Positions 56,023-64,000 of a stretch of DNA of 64,000 nucleotides are shown here, piece by piece. The translations under genes were made by a program, and so were the position numbers. This DNA comes from an uncultured Gemmiger sp. (GTDB lineage Bacteria; Bacillota; Clostridia; Oscillospirales; Ruminococcaceae). The stretch is taken from assembly GCA_947631565.1 (NCBI GenBank), contig CANRLV010000003.1, positions 1 to 64,000 on the forward strand. The letters are read 5' to 3'. Positions within the stretch are counted from its first letter, which is position 1. The number at the start of each line of letters is the position of its first letter. A model generated the notes under the pieces. The model did no database searches. It saw nothing but the letters and a program-made list of their open reading frames with translations, and was not told the DNA's origin.

Positions 56023-57441
56023 TTACCAGAGGTTGACGACCTCGTTGTACAGGCCCTCGTAGCTCTTGGCGGAGTTGGCCCAGCTGAAATCGCACTCCAT
56101 GGCGCGCTCGACCAGCACCTTCCAGCCGTCGGCCTTCCAGTAGCCCTCCTTGGCGCGCCAGCAGGCCTCGAACAGCTCGTGGGCGTTGTAGTTGGCGAAG
56201 GTGAAGCCGTTGCCGAAGCCGTCGCCGGAATCCTTGATGGAATCCTTGAGGCCGCCGGTCTCGCGCACGACGGGGATGGTGCCGTAGCGGCAGGCAATCA
56301 TCTGCGCCAGGCCGCAGGGCTCGCTGCGGGACGGCATGAGGAAGATGTCGGCGCCGGAGTAGATGCGCTGCGCCAGCTTGCCGTTGTAGCCGATGTACAC
56401 GCCGACGCGGCCCGGGTGGCGGGCGGCCAGCTCGTTGAAGAAGTTCTCGTACTGCGCCTCACCGGAGCCCAAAATCACCAGCTCGATGCCCTCCTGGGTC
56501 AGGCCCTCGGCGATGGTCTGGACCAGGTCGACGCCCTTGTGGCCGACGAGCCGGGTGACCATGGCCATGACGGGGCTGCCGTCCTTGTCCAGATGCATCT
56601 CGTCCTGCAAAGCGGCCTTGCACACGGCCTTGCCGTCGGCAAAGGTCTTGGCGTCATAGTTCTTGACGATGTCGGGGTCGACGGCGGGGTCAAAGACCTG
56701 CACGTCGATGCCGTTCAAAATGCCGCACAGCTTGTACTGCTTCTGGCGCAGCAGGCCGTCCAGCCCGTGGCTGAACCACGGGTCCAGGATCTCCTGCGCG
56801 TAGGTGGGGCTGACGGTGGTGATCTTGTCAGCAGTCTCGAACGCGCCCTTCATGAAGTTGGCGCAGCCATCATACTCGACCACATGGGCGTCCCGCATAC
56901 CGATGCCGCAGGTATCCTCCAGAATGTCCAGCCCGTACTTGCCCTGGTAGGCGATGTTGTGGATGGTGAACACCGTCTTGATGTGGTTGAACTTGTCCAG
57001 ATGGCGGTAGTACAGGTTCAGGTACACCGGGGTGAGCGCGGTCTGCCAGTCATTGCAGTTGATGATGTCGGGCTCAAAGTCGGTGTAGAACAGCATCTCG
57101 AGGATGGCGCGGGAGAAGAAAGCAAAGCGCTCGCCGTCATCGTAAAAGCCGTACAGGCCGCTGCGCTTGAAGTAGTACTCGTTGTCGATGAAATAGAAGG
57201 TCACGCCGTCGCGCACGGCCTTGAACAGGCCGCAGTACTGGCTGCGCCAGCCCACCGGCACGCTGAAGTTGGTGAGGTATTCCAGCGTATCCTTGAACTT
57301 GAGGTCCTCATACAGGGGCATGACGACGCGGCAGTCGATGCCGTCGGCAACGAGCGCCTTGGGCAGCGCGCCGGCCACATCGGCCAACCCGCCGGACTTG
57401 GCAAAGGGGGCAGCCTCGCTGGCTGCATAGAGAATTTTCAT
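56023..57441 (-). CDS. glgA: glycogen synthase
   Basis: MKILYAASEAAPFAKSGGLADVAGALPKAL; start 57441. Confidence 0.96.
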   Translation of the reverse strand: MKILYAASEAAPFAKSGGLADVAGALPKALVADGIDCRVVMPLYEDLKFKDTLEYLTNFSVPVGWRSQYCGLFKAVRDGVTFYFIDNEYYFKRSGLYGFYDDGERFAFFSRAILEMLFYTDFEPDIINCNDWQTALTPVYLNLYYRHLDKFNHIKTVFTIHNIAYQGKYGLDILEDTCGIGMRDAHVVEYDGCANFMKGAFETADKITTVSPTYAQEILDPWFSHGLDGLLRQKQYKLCGILNGIDVQVFDPAVDPDIVKNYDAKTFADGKAVCKAALQDEMHLDKDGSPVMAMVTRLVGHKGVDLVQTIAEGLTQEGIELVILGSGEAQYENFFNELAARHPGRVGVYIGYNGKLAQRIYSGADIFLMPSRSEPCGLAQMIACRYGTIPVVRETGGLKDSIKDSGDGFGNGFTFANYNAHELFEACWRAKEGYWKADGWKVLVERAMECDFSWANSAKSYEGLYNEVVNLW

Positions 57442-57486
57442 CACGGAACCCTCCTCGAAATGGAATGGTTTGCGAATTTCAAATCC

Positions 57487-57659
57487 ATCCACATCGGCGG
57501 ACATGTGCCGACGATGTGGATACCTCTAGAGCAAAAAATGACGTTGGAGTCGCCTTTGGCATGAGAACGGCATTTTTTGCGATGGAGGGGAATCTAAGGG
57601 GGAGGTGCAGGCGACTTGGCGAAGCTCCGCTGAGCCAACAAAGCCGAATCTCCCCCTTA
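57487..57659 (+). repeat. three-hairpin dispersed element, copy C
   Basis: ATCCACATCG-GCGGACATGTGCCGA-CGATGTGGAT; GCAAAAAATGACGTT/AACGGCATTTTTTGC; AAGGGGGAG/CTCCCCCTT. Confidence 0.88.
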
Positions 57660-57687
57660 CAGCGGGGCGGCGCAGTCGACCCGCTGC

Positions 57688-58815
57688 TTACACGGTGTGC
57701 GCCTTGGCGACGTAGACCGGGAAGGAGTCGGTGCCGGAGAGCTTTTTGTCGGCGGTGATGTGGACGTTCTTATCCGCCACCACATACTGGACGTCGGCGC
57801 CCTCCTCAACGACAGTATCCTGCATGAGCACGCAGTTCTTGACCACGGCGCCCTTCTTGACCCGGCAGCCGCGGAAGAGCACGCTGTTCTCGACCGTGCC
57901 CTCGATGACGCAGCCGTCGGCGACGACGCTGTGCTTGGCGCAGCTGCCCGCCAGGTAGCGGGTGGGGTTGTCGTCGCGGATCTTGGTGTAGATGGGGGCG
58001 GCGGGGTCGAACAGCTCGGCCATCACGCCGGGGACAAGCATCTTCATGTTCTCGTCAAAGTAGCTCTTCATGTCGGTGATGCGGGCGACATAGCCGTCAT
58101 AGCGGTAGCCCTGCACGTTGAGCAGCTTGATGTTGCGGGCGAGGATGTCGCGCTCAAAGTAGATGAGGCCGCGGGCGGCGGCGCTGCGCACCAGCTCGAT
58201 GAGGCTCTCGCGCTCGATGACATAGATGTTGAGCGAGAGGTTCTGCTCGCCGGGGCGGTAGTCGTTGGAGAGCAGCTCGGTCACGCGGCCGGCGTCGTCC
58301 AGCGAGATGGTGTAGTTGTCATTGCGGGCGCCGGCCGGGATCTCGGAACGGTTGTAGACCATGGTCACGTCGGCGCCGGAGGCGATGTGTGCGTCGATGA
58401 ACTTGTTGAAGTCAAAGTTGAGGGCGTTGCAGGCGTCGGACAGGATGACGTACTTCTCCTTCTGCTCCTCCAGGAAGGGCAGGATGCTCTGCAAAGCGTC
58501 GACGCGGCCGGAATACATCTTGACCGTGCGGTCCGCGAACGGCGGCACGATGTTGAGACCGCCGTGCTTGCGGGTCAGGTCCCACTCGCGGCCGGCGCCC
58601 AGATGGTCCATCAGCGAATGGTAGTTGCGGCGCACGATGATGGAGACGTTGTCGATGCCGGAGTTGGCCATGCTGGAGAGCACGAAGTCGATCATGCGGT
58701 AGCGTCCGCCGAACGGGATGGACGCCATCGAGCGCTCGGTCACCAGATCGGGAACAAGATCGTCGTAGGTGTTGGCGAAAATCACGCCGAGGGCGTTGTT
58801 GTTGCTGCTTACCAT
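57688..58815 (-). CDS. glgD: glucose-1-phosphate adenylyltransferase regulatory subunit GlgD
   Basis: [54 protein letters not shown]. Confidence 0.94.
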   Translation of the reverse strand: MVSSNNNALGVIFANTYDDLVPDLVTERSMASIPFGGRYRMIDFVLSSMANSGIDNVSIIVRRNYHSLMDHLGAGREWDLTRKHGGLNIVPPFADRTVKMYSGRVDALQSILPFLEEQKEKYVILSDACNALNFDFNKFIDAHIASGADVTMVYNRSEIPAGARNDNYTISLDDAGRVTELLSNDYRPGEQNLSLNIYVIERESLIELVRSAAARGLIYFERDILARNIKLLNVQGYRYDGYVARITDMKSYFDENMKMLVPGVMAELFDPAAPIYTKIRDDNPTRYLAGSCAKHSVVADGCVIEGTVENSVLFRGCRVKKGAVVKNCVLMQDTVVEEGADVQYVVADKNVHITADKKLSGTDSFPVYVAKAHTV

Positions 58816-60032
58816 TGCTCCTCACCATCCTTTACATCACTGGATACCATTGCCTTGGGGCCGATGACGGCACCGGCACCGACGGTGACGCCGGACCCGA
58901 CGGTGGCCACGTCGCCGGGGTTCGAAATGTCCATCCCGCCGGCCGGCATGGCGCCGACCTTGGCGCCCTCTTTGATGACGACGTTCTCGGCCACGATGCA
59001 GTGCGCGACGTGGGCGCCCGCCTTGATGGTGGTGTTGCCCATGATGACGGCGCCGTCAACGGTGGCGCCGTGCTCGACGACGACGCCCGGGAACAGGATA
59101 CTGTCCTTGATGACGCCGTGCACGCGGCAGCCCTCGGTGATCATGCAGTTGGAGATCTCGGCGTCCGCGCCGACGGTCTGGCAGGGCTGGCCGGAGTTGC
59201 GGGAATAGACCTTCCAGTCCTCGTCGAACAGATCGATGCCGGAATGACTGGGGTCCAGCACCTCCATGTTGGCCTGCCACAGGCTCGGGATGGTGCCGAC
59301 GTCCTTCCAGTACCCGGCGAAGCGGTAGGCGTACATACGGCGGCCGTCCTTGAGCAGGTTGGGGATGATGTTGTTGCCGAAGTCGTTCTCGGAGTTGGGG
59401 TCGGCCTCGTCGGCGATCAGGTAGCTGCGCAGGATGTCCCAGTTGAAGATATAGATGCCCATCGAGGCAAGGTTCGACTTGGGGTCCTTGGGCTTTTCCT
59501 GGAACTCGCTGATCTTGTCGTTCTCATCGGTGACCATGAGACCGAAGCGGGAGGCCTCGCTCCACGGCACCTCCATGACGGCGACCGAGAACTCGGCGTT
59601 CTTCTCCTTGTGGAAGCGGAGGAAATCGCTGTAGTCCTGCTTGCAGATCTGGTCACCGGAGAGGATGATGACGTACTGCGGGTCATAGCGGTCGATGAAA
59701 GAGATGTTCTGGTAGATGGCGTTGGCGGTGCCCTTGTACCAGTCCGACCCCGAGGCCTGCTGGTAGGGCGGCAGCACATGAACGCCGCCGTGCAGGCGGT
59801 CAAGGTCCCACGGCTGGCCGTTGCCGATATACTCATTGAGGACGAGCGGCTGGTACTGGGTCAGGATGCCGACTGTGTCAATGCCGGAATTGACACAGTT
59901 GGACAGCGGAAAATCGATGATGCGATACTTCCCGCCGAAAGGCACGGCTGGCTTGGCGAGCTTTTGGGTCAACGCGTAGAGGCGCGAGCCCTGACCGCCG
60001 GCCAGAATCATTGCGATCATTTCTTTTGCCAT
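58809..60032 (-). CDS. glgC: glucose-1-phosphate adenylyltransferase
   Basis: [51 protein letters not shown]; overlaps glgD start by 7 nt. Confidence 0.96.
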   Translation of the reverse strand: MAKEMIAMILAGGQGSRLYALTQKLAKPAVPFGGKYRIIDFPLSNCVNSGIDTVGILTQYQPLVLNEYIGNGQPWDLDRLHGGVHVLPPYQQASGSDWYKGTANAIYQNISFIDRYDPQYVIILSGDQICKQDYSDFLRFHKEKNAEFSVAVMEVPWSEASRFGLMVTDENDKISEFQEKPKDPKSNLASMGIYIFNWDILRSYLIADEADPNSENDFGNNIIPNLLKDGRRMYAYRFAGYWKDVGTIPSLWQANMEVLDPSHSGIDLFDEDWKVYSRNSGQPCQTVGADAEISNCMITEGCRVHGVIKDSILFPGVVVEHGATVDGAVIMGNTTIKAGAHVAHCIVAENVVIKEGAKVGAMPAGGMDISNPGDVATVGSGVTVGAGAVIGPKAMVSSDVKDGEEQW

Positions 60033-60083
60033 AGTTGTTCTCTCCTTATAAATTCGGTCCGGTGGGGCCGTTTTTCCAAATCG

Positions 60084-62063
60084 TCAGCGGGCGGTGGTCT
60101 TCTTGGCGCCCTTTTTGGGCTTGGCCGCTTCCCTGGCGGCGGCCGCCCCGGACGCGGGCTTTTTGCGCGGGGCAGGCACCGTCAGGTAGACGGTGGACAG
60201 CGGCGGCAGCGTGAGGGCGATGTGCTGGTCAAAGCCGTGCATCGTGCCCTTGCTGCTGCGCACCGAGCCGTTCGAGAAGCCGGAGCCGCCGTATTTGGCG
60301 TCGTCGGAGCTCAGGACCTCTTTGTAGGTGCCGGACACCGGCACGCCCATGTTGTAGCCGTTGCGCCACACGGGGTTGAAGTTGCAGACGATCATCACCA
60401 TCTTGCCGGCGGCGTCACGCCGCAAAAAGGCGATGACGCTCTGCTGGTTGTCGTCCGGGACGATCCACTGGAAGCCCTCCCAGCTGTAATCGACCTGCCA
60501 CAGGGCGGGGTTCGCGGTATAGAAGTGGTTCAGGTCCCGCACATAGGCCTGCAGCTGCTTGTGCTTTTCGTAGTCCAGCAGCATCCAGTCCAGCTGCTTT
60601 TTCTCGTCCCACTCGATGAACTGACCGAACTCCTGCCCCATGAACAGCAGCTTTTTGCCGGGGTGCGCCCACATATAGCCGTAGAAGGTGCGCAGGTTGG
60701 CGAATTTGGTCTCGTAGTCGCCGGGCATCTTGTTGATGAGGCTACACTTGCCGTGCACGACCTCGTCGTGGCTGATGGGCAGCACGAAATTCTCGCTGAA
60801 AGCGTAGAAGAAGCTGAAGGTGACCTTGTTGTGGTTGCCGGCGCGGAACAGCGGGTCGGTCTTCATGTAGCTGAGCATGTCGTTCATCCAGCCCATGTTC
60901 CACTTGAAGTTGAAGCTCAGGCCCCCGTCCTTGGCCGGCTTGGTGACCATCGGCCATGCGGTGGATTCCTCGGCGATCATCATCTTGTAGGGGTGGCGGC
61001 CCAACACCACGCCGTTGAGCTTCTGCAAAAAGGCCACGGCCTCAAGGTTTTCCTTGCCGCCGTTGACGTTGGGCTCCCACTCGCCGTCGCGGCGGTTGTA
61101 GTCGAGGTACAGCATGCTGGCCACGGCGTCGACGCGCAGGCCGTCGATGTGGTACTCGTCCACCCAGAACAGCGCGCTGGAAACGAGGAAGCTCTGCACC
61201 TCGCCCATGCCGAAGTTGAACACCATCGTCCCCCACTCCTTGTGCTCGCCGCGGCGGGGGTTGGGGTCCTCATAGCAGGGGGCGCCGTCGAACATGTACA
61301 GGCCGTAGGCGTCTTTCGGGAAGTGGGCGGGCACCCAGTCCAGGATGACGCCGATGCCGGCCTGGTGCATCTTGTCCACAAAGGCCATAAAGTCCTTGGG
61401 GGCGCCGTAACGGCTGGTGGGGGCAAAGTAGCCGGTGCACTGGTAGCCCCAGCTGCCGTCGAACGGGAACTCGGTGATGGGCAAAAGCTCCACATGGGTG
61501 TAGCCCATCTCCTGCAAATAGGGCGCCAGCAGGTCGGCCACCTCGGAATAATTATACGGCACGCCGTCCTCTTTCATGCGCCAGCTGCCCATCTGCAGCT
61601 CGTAGATGGACATCGGCGAATTGATGACGTCCTTGGCTTTCTGGGCCTTCTGCCAGGCATCGTCGCCCCAGGCGTAGCCGTCGAGATCATACACCTTGCT
61701 GCCGTTGGCGGGGCGGGTCTCGGTGTGGAAGGCATACGGGTCGGACTTGAGCACCTGCTCCCCGGCCGGCGTGGTCAGGCAGAACTTGTAGACCGCATAC
61801 TCCGGCACGCCGGGAATGAACCGTTCCCAGATGCCGCCGCCCAGCCCCTGCATGGGGTGGGCGCCGGCGTCCCAGCCGTTGAAGTCACCCACAACGGCAG
61901 CCGCCTGCGCGTGCGGCGCCCAAACGCGGAACAGCACACCGCTTTGGCCGTCCTGCTCGGTCATATGGGCGCCGAAGAAGCGCTGGGCTTCCTGGTTGTT
62001 GCCCTCATGGAACAAAAAGGCAGGCAGGTCATTGGGTTTTGGCGCGGAGGTCGTTTTGCTCAC
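60084..62063 (-). CDS. glgB: 1,4-alpha-glucan branching enzyme
   Basis: FRVWAPHAQAAAVVGDFNGWD... HVELLPITEFPFDGSWGYQCTGYFAPTSRYG... DGLRVDAVASMLYLDY. Confidence 0.95.
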   Translation of the reverse strand: MSKTTSAPKPNDLPAFLFHEGNNQEAQRFFGAHMTEQDGQSGVLFRVWAPHAQAAAVVGDFNGWDAGAHPMQGLGGGIWERFIPGVPEYAVYKFCLTTPAGEQVLKSDPYAFHTETRPANGSKVYDLDGYAWGDDAWQKAQKAKDVINSPMSIYELQMGSWRMKEDGVPYNYSEVADLLAPYLQEMGYTHVELLPITEFPFDGSWGYQCTGYFAPTSRYGAPKDFMAFVDKMHQAGIGVILDWVPAHFPKDAYGLYMFDGAPCYEDPNPRRGEHKEWGTMVFNFGMGEVQSFLVSSALFWVDEYHIDGLRVDAVASMLYLDYNRRDGEWEPNVNGGKENLEAVAFLQKLNGVVLGRHPYKMMIAEESTAWPMVTKPAKDGGLSFNFKWNMGWMNDMLSYMKTDPLFRAGNHNKVTFSFFYAFSENFVLPISHDEVVHGKCSLINKMPGDYETKFANLRTFYGYMWAHPGKKLLFMGQEFGQFIEWDEKKQLDWMLLDYEKHKQLQAYVRDLNHFYTANPALWQVDYSWEGFQWIVPDDNQQSVIAFLRRDAAGKMVMIVCNFNPVWRNGYNMGVPVSGTYKEVLSSDDAKYGGSGFSNGSVRSSKGTMHGFDQHIALTLPPLSTVYLTVPAPRKKPASGAAAAREAAKPKKGAKKTTAR

Positions 62064-62127
62064 GATACTATCCCCTTACTTCGCGTTTTGGCGGCGGGCA
62101 TACCACCGCCATCTTACTTATATCCAT

Positions 62128-62156
62128 AGTTTACCTGCTTTTGGGGGAAATTTCAA
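62128..62156 (-). promoter_or_regulatory. probable sigma-A promoter of glgBCD(A)
   Basis: Minus strand TTGAAA-17 bp-TAAACT. Confidence 0.6.
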
Positions 62157-62254
62157 GGGGGTATTTAGGGATTCAGAACAAAAAAGAAAAAAAGTCGGTT
62201 TTTGATTTGTGCAACATACACATAATGGTTCATCGTTCCTTGTACTAATACACG

Positions 62255-62288
62255 AAACGCCCGCGCGGCCGGGCCGCGCAGGCGTTTC
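62255..62288 (-). terminator. intrinsic terminator
   Basis: AAACGCCTGCGCGGCCCGGCCGCGCGGGCGTTT on minus strand. Confidence 0.6.
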
Positions 62289-62298
62289 AGCACAGTTT

Positions 62299-63348
62299 TT
62301 ACTTGCCGTAGATATAATAGGGGTTTTCGCCCACATACCTGTTGCGCGGGCTCCACACGGTGTGGGTGAGCAGATACTCGCCCCAGACGCGGTAGCCAGC
62401 GGGGTTGAAGTGGATGCCGTCATAGTTGGCGTCGTACTCGTCCTTCATATAGCCGTCGGGGCCGGAGAGCACCTCGTTGATGTTGACGAAGTAGCACCCC
62501 TTGGACAGCGCCAGATTGGCCAGCATATTGTTGACGGTCTCCAGCCGCTCCGGGTACAGCCCCGGGCGTGCGGTCTGCCTGCCGCCGCCATCCTGTACAT
62601 ACTCCTGCACATTGGGGATGGCCTGCACATAGAACGGGATGCCGGGCAGCATCTCGCGGAATTCGTCCAGCATACGGCCGTAGTAGGCGATGAGGCCCTC
62701 CTCGGTGCCGAGCTGCTGCAGCGTGTTTGTGCCGCACATGATATACAGCACGTCGGGCTGGGTGGCGGCGATGGCCTCCTTGGGGGTCTCCTCCACCTTG
62801 GTGACGGCGTTTGTCTGTGTGCCGTTGTTGACGAAGGTGTTGGCCGAGGCCCCGATATAGGCCACATATTTGGCGTTGGGCAGGCCGGCGTCATAGATGC
62901 CGAGGCCCGACATGATGCTGTCGCCCACAAAGGTGGCGGTATCGAAGGTGGAACGGTCGACGGTGCCCAGCATCGGCACCGCGACCATGCGGTAGTCGGT
63001 GTTGGAATATTCAAGGTCTATGGTCGGCTCGACCGGCGCTGCCGTGTCCCAGGCGGCGGTGTCGACCGCCGGCAGCAGGTGTTTTGGTTCATAGCCGGCG
63101 GGCTCGGGCGCAGGCTCCGGCGCCGGTTCCGGGGTAGGCTCCGGGGTGGGCTCGGGCTCCGGCGTCGGCTCGGCGGCGGTGGGCAGGGCGTCGGCCGCGG
63201 CGGGCAGGGCCTCGTCTTTGTCGGCGCTGAAGTAGTAAAATCCCGCGCCGGCGGCAAGCAGCGCCAGAACCAGCAGCGCCGCGATGAGCAGGCGCTTGCG
63301 CCGGCGTCGGCGCATGATCTCCTGATGATACGCGTAGTAATCGGCCAT
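62299..63348 (-). CDS. membrane-anchored SGNH/GDSL hydrolase with Pro-Glu stalk
   Basis: TM 'LLIAALLVLALLAAGAGFYY', (PEP)n linker, 'TFVGDSIMSGLGIY', 'DVLYIMCGTNTLQQL', 'DGIHFNPAGYRVWGEYL'. Confidence 0.85.
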   Translation of the reverse strand: MADYYAYHQEIMRRRRRKRLLIAALLVLALLAAGAGFYYFSADKDEALPAAADALPTAAEPTPEPEPTPEPTPEPAPEPAPEPAGYEPKHLLPAVDTAAWDTAAPVEPTIDLEYSNTDYRMVAVPMLGTVDRSTFDTATFVGDSIMSGLGIYDAGLPNAKYVAYIGASANTFVNNGTQTNAVTKVEETPKEAIAATQPDVLYIMCGTNTLQQLGTEEGLIAYYGRMLDEFREMLPGIPFYVQAIPNVQEYVQDGGGRQTARPGLYPERLETVNNMLANLALSKGCYFVNINEVLSGPDGYMKDEYDANYDGIHFNPAGYRVWGEYLLTHTVWSPRNRYVGENPYYIYGK

Positions 63349-63600
63349 GGCAGGCGGTCCCTCTTTTTCTGCATCACTCGCCGCAGGCCAAAATATGGGG
63401 CCGGCGTCGATCTTCAAATCCATTATACCCCGTTTGCGCGTCCCGTGCAAGGGCTGCGGGGCGGTGTGGGTGTAAAATTTCCGGGCCGGCCAAGGCACCC
63501 GGCAAAAAAACTTTCGGCGCGCCTTGCCGCGGTGCCGAAAATACGCTATACTGTTTCTATCACTCCCCCGTTCCGCACATCCGAAAAGGAGGCCCGACCG

Positions 63601-64000
63601 ATGGAATGGCTCATCGTCAGCGATTCTTCCTGCGAGATCCGCGAGCTGGACACCGCCCCCGGCGTGACCTTCGCGCTGGTACCGTTCAAGATCCGCATCG
63701 GCCAGCGCGAGTACGTTGACCTGCCCACGCTCAACACCCACGCCATGCTGGAGGCGATGACCGCCTACAACGGCGCCAGCACCACCGCCTGCCCCAGCCC
63801 GGAGGAGTGGGCCGCCTGGTTCGAGCTGGCCGACAACGCCATCGCCCTGACCATCAGCAGCAACCTGTCCGGCAGCTACAACGCCGCGATGGCGGCGCGC
63901 CAGATGGTGCTGGAGGAGCACCCGGACAAAAACATCTTTGTGCTGGATACCTTGAGCGACGCCGGCGCGCTGGCCGCCGCCGCCGAGCTGGCCAACGCGC
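63601..64000 (+). CDS. DegV family fatty-acid-binding protein, N-terminal part (runs off window end)
   Basis: MEWLIVSDSSCEIRELDTAPGVTFALVPFKIRIGQREYVD...TTACPSPEEWAAWFE...ALTISSNLSGSYNAAMAAR; absent from the ORF track because it lacks a stop in the window. Confidence 0.9.
   Translation, partial: MEWLIVSDSSCEIRELDTAPGVTFALVPFKIRIGQREYVDLPTLNTHAMLEAMTAYNGASTTACPSPEEWAAWFELADNAIALTISSNLSGSYNAAMAARQMVLEEHPDKNIFVLDTLSDAGALAAAAELANA

Noticed and set aside
58815-62129. 1104-aa plus-strand ORF, the longest in the track
   Set aside because: Lies exactly antisense to glgC and glgB; composition rich in V, H, D, L, G with no domain signature, typical antisense shadow of a high-GC3 gene.

Overview
The window is about 64 kb of GC-rich chromosomal DNA. 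It looks like core genome from a Gram-positive Oscillospiraceae-type Firmicute (Faecalibacterium/Gemmiger/Subdoligranulum-like; inferred from gene content and GC, not proven). I see no phage, transposase, CRISPR array, rRNA or convincing tRNA. Coding blocks: pyrF-pyrC; cysE; D-lactate dehydrogenase-like; htpG with a CIRCE operator; a giant Sel1-repeat protein; MBOAT/SGNH acyl-transfer pair; nucleoside uptake and salvage (deoD-cdd-bmp-bmp-ABC-pdp); radical SAM; KtrAB-type K+ transport with a truncated KdpD/KdpE; three ECF sigma modules; a dcw cluster (mraZ to ftsQ); rsmD, uvrC, HPr; trmD-rimM-khpA-rpsP-ffh-ylxM; spoIIID, dCMP deaminase, udk; the glycogen operon glgB-C-D-A; SGNH hydrolase; DegV. 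Two observations stand out. (1) A three-copy dispersed intergenic element (copies near 2.35-2.57, 53.49-53.65 and 57.49-57.66 kb) folds into three consecutive hairpins. Its stems differ between copies by compensatory changes, while the loop ACATGTG and other internal motifs are constant, which suggests an undescribed structured RNA/DNA element family. (2) The pyrC-pyrF leader has a sigma-A promoter, a 27-codon leader ORF with a U-rich stretch, and an intrinsic terminator that begins at the leader stop codon. This is the architecture of enterobacterial pyrBI UTP-sensing attenuation, and I see no PyrR-type binding site. Most very long ORFs in the supplied track are antisense artefacts of high GC3.
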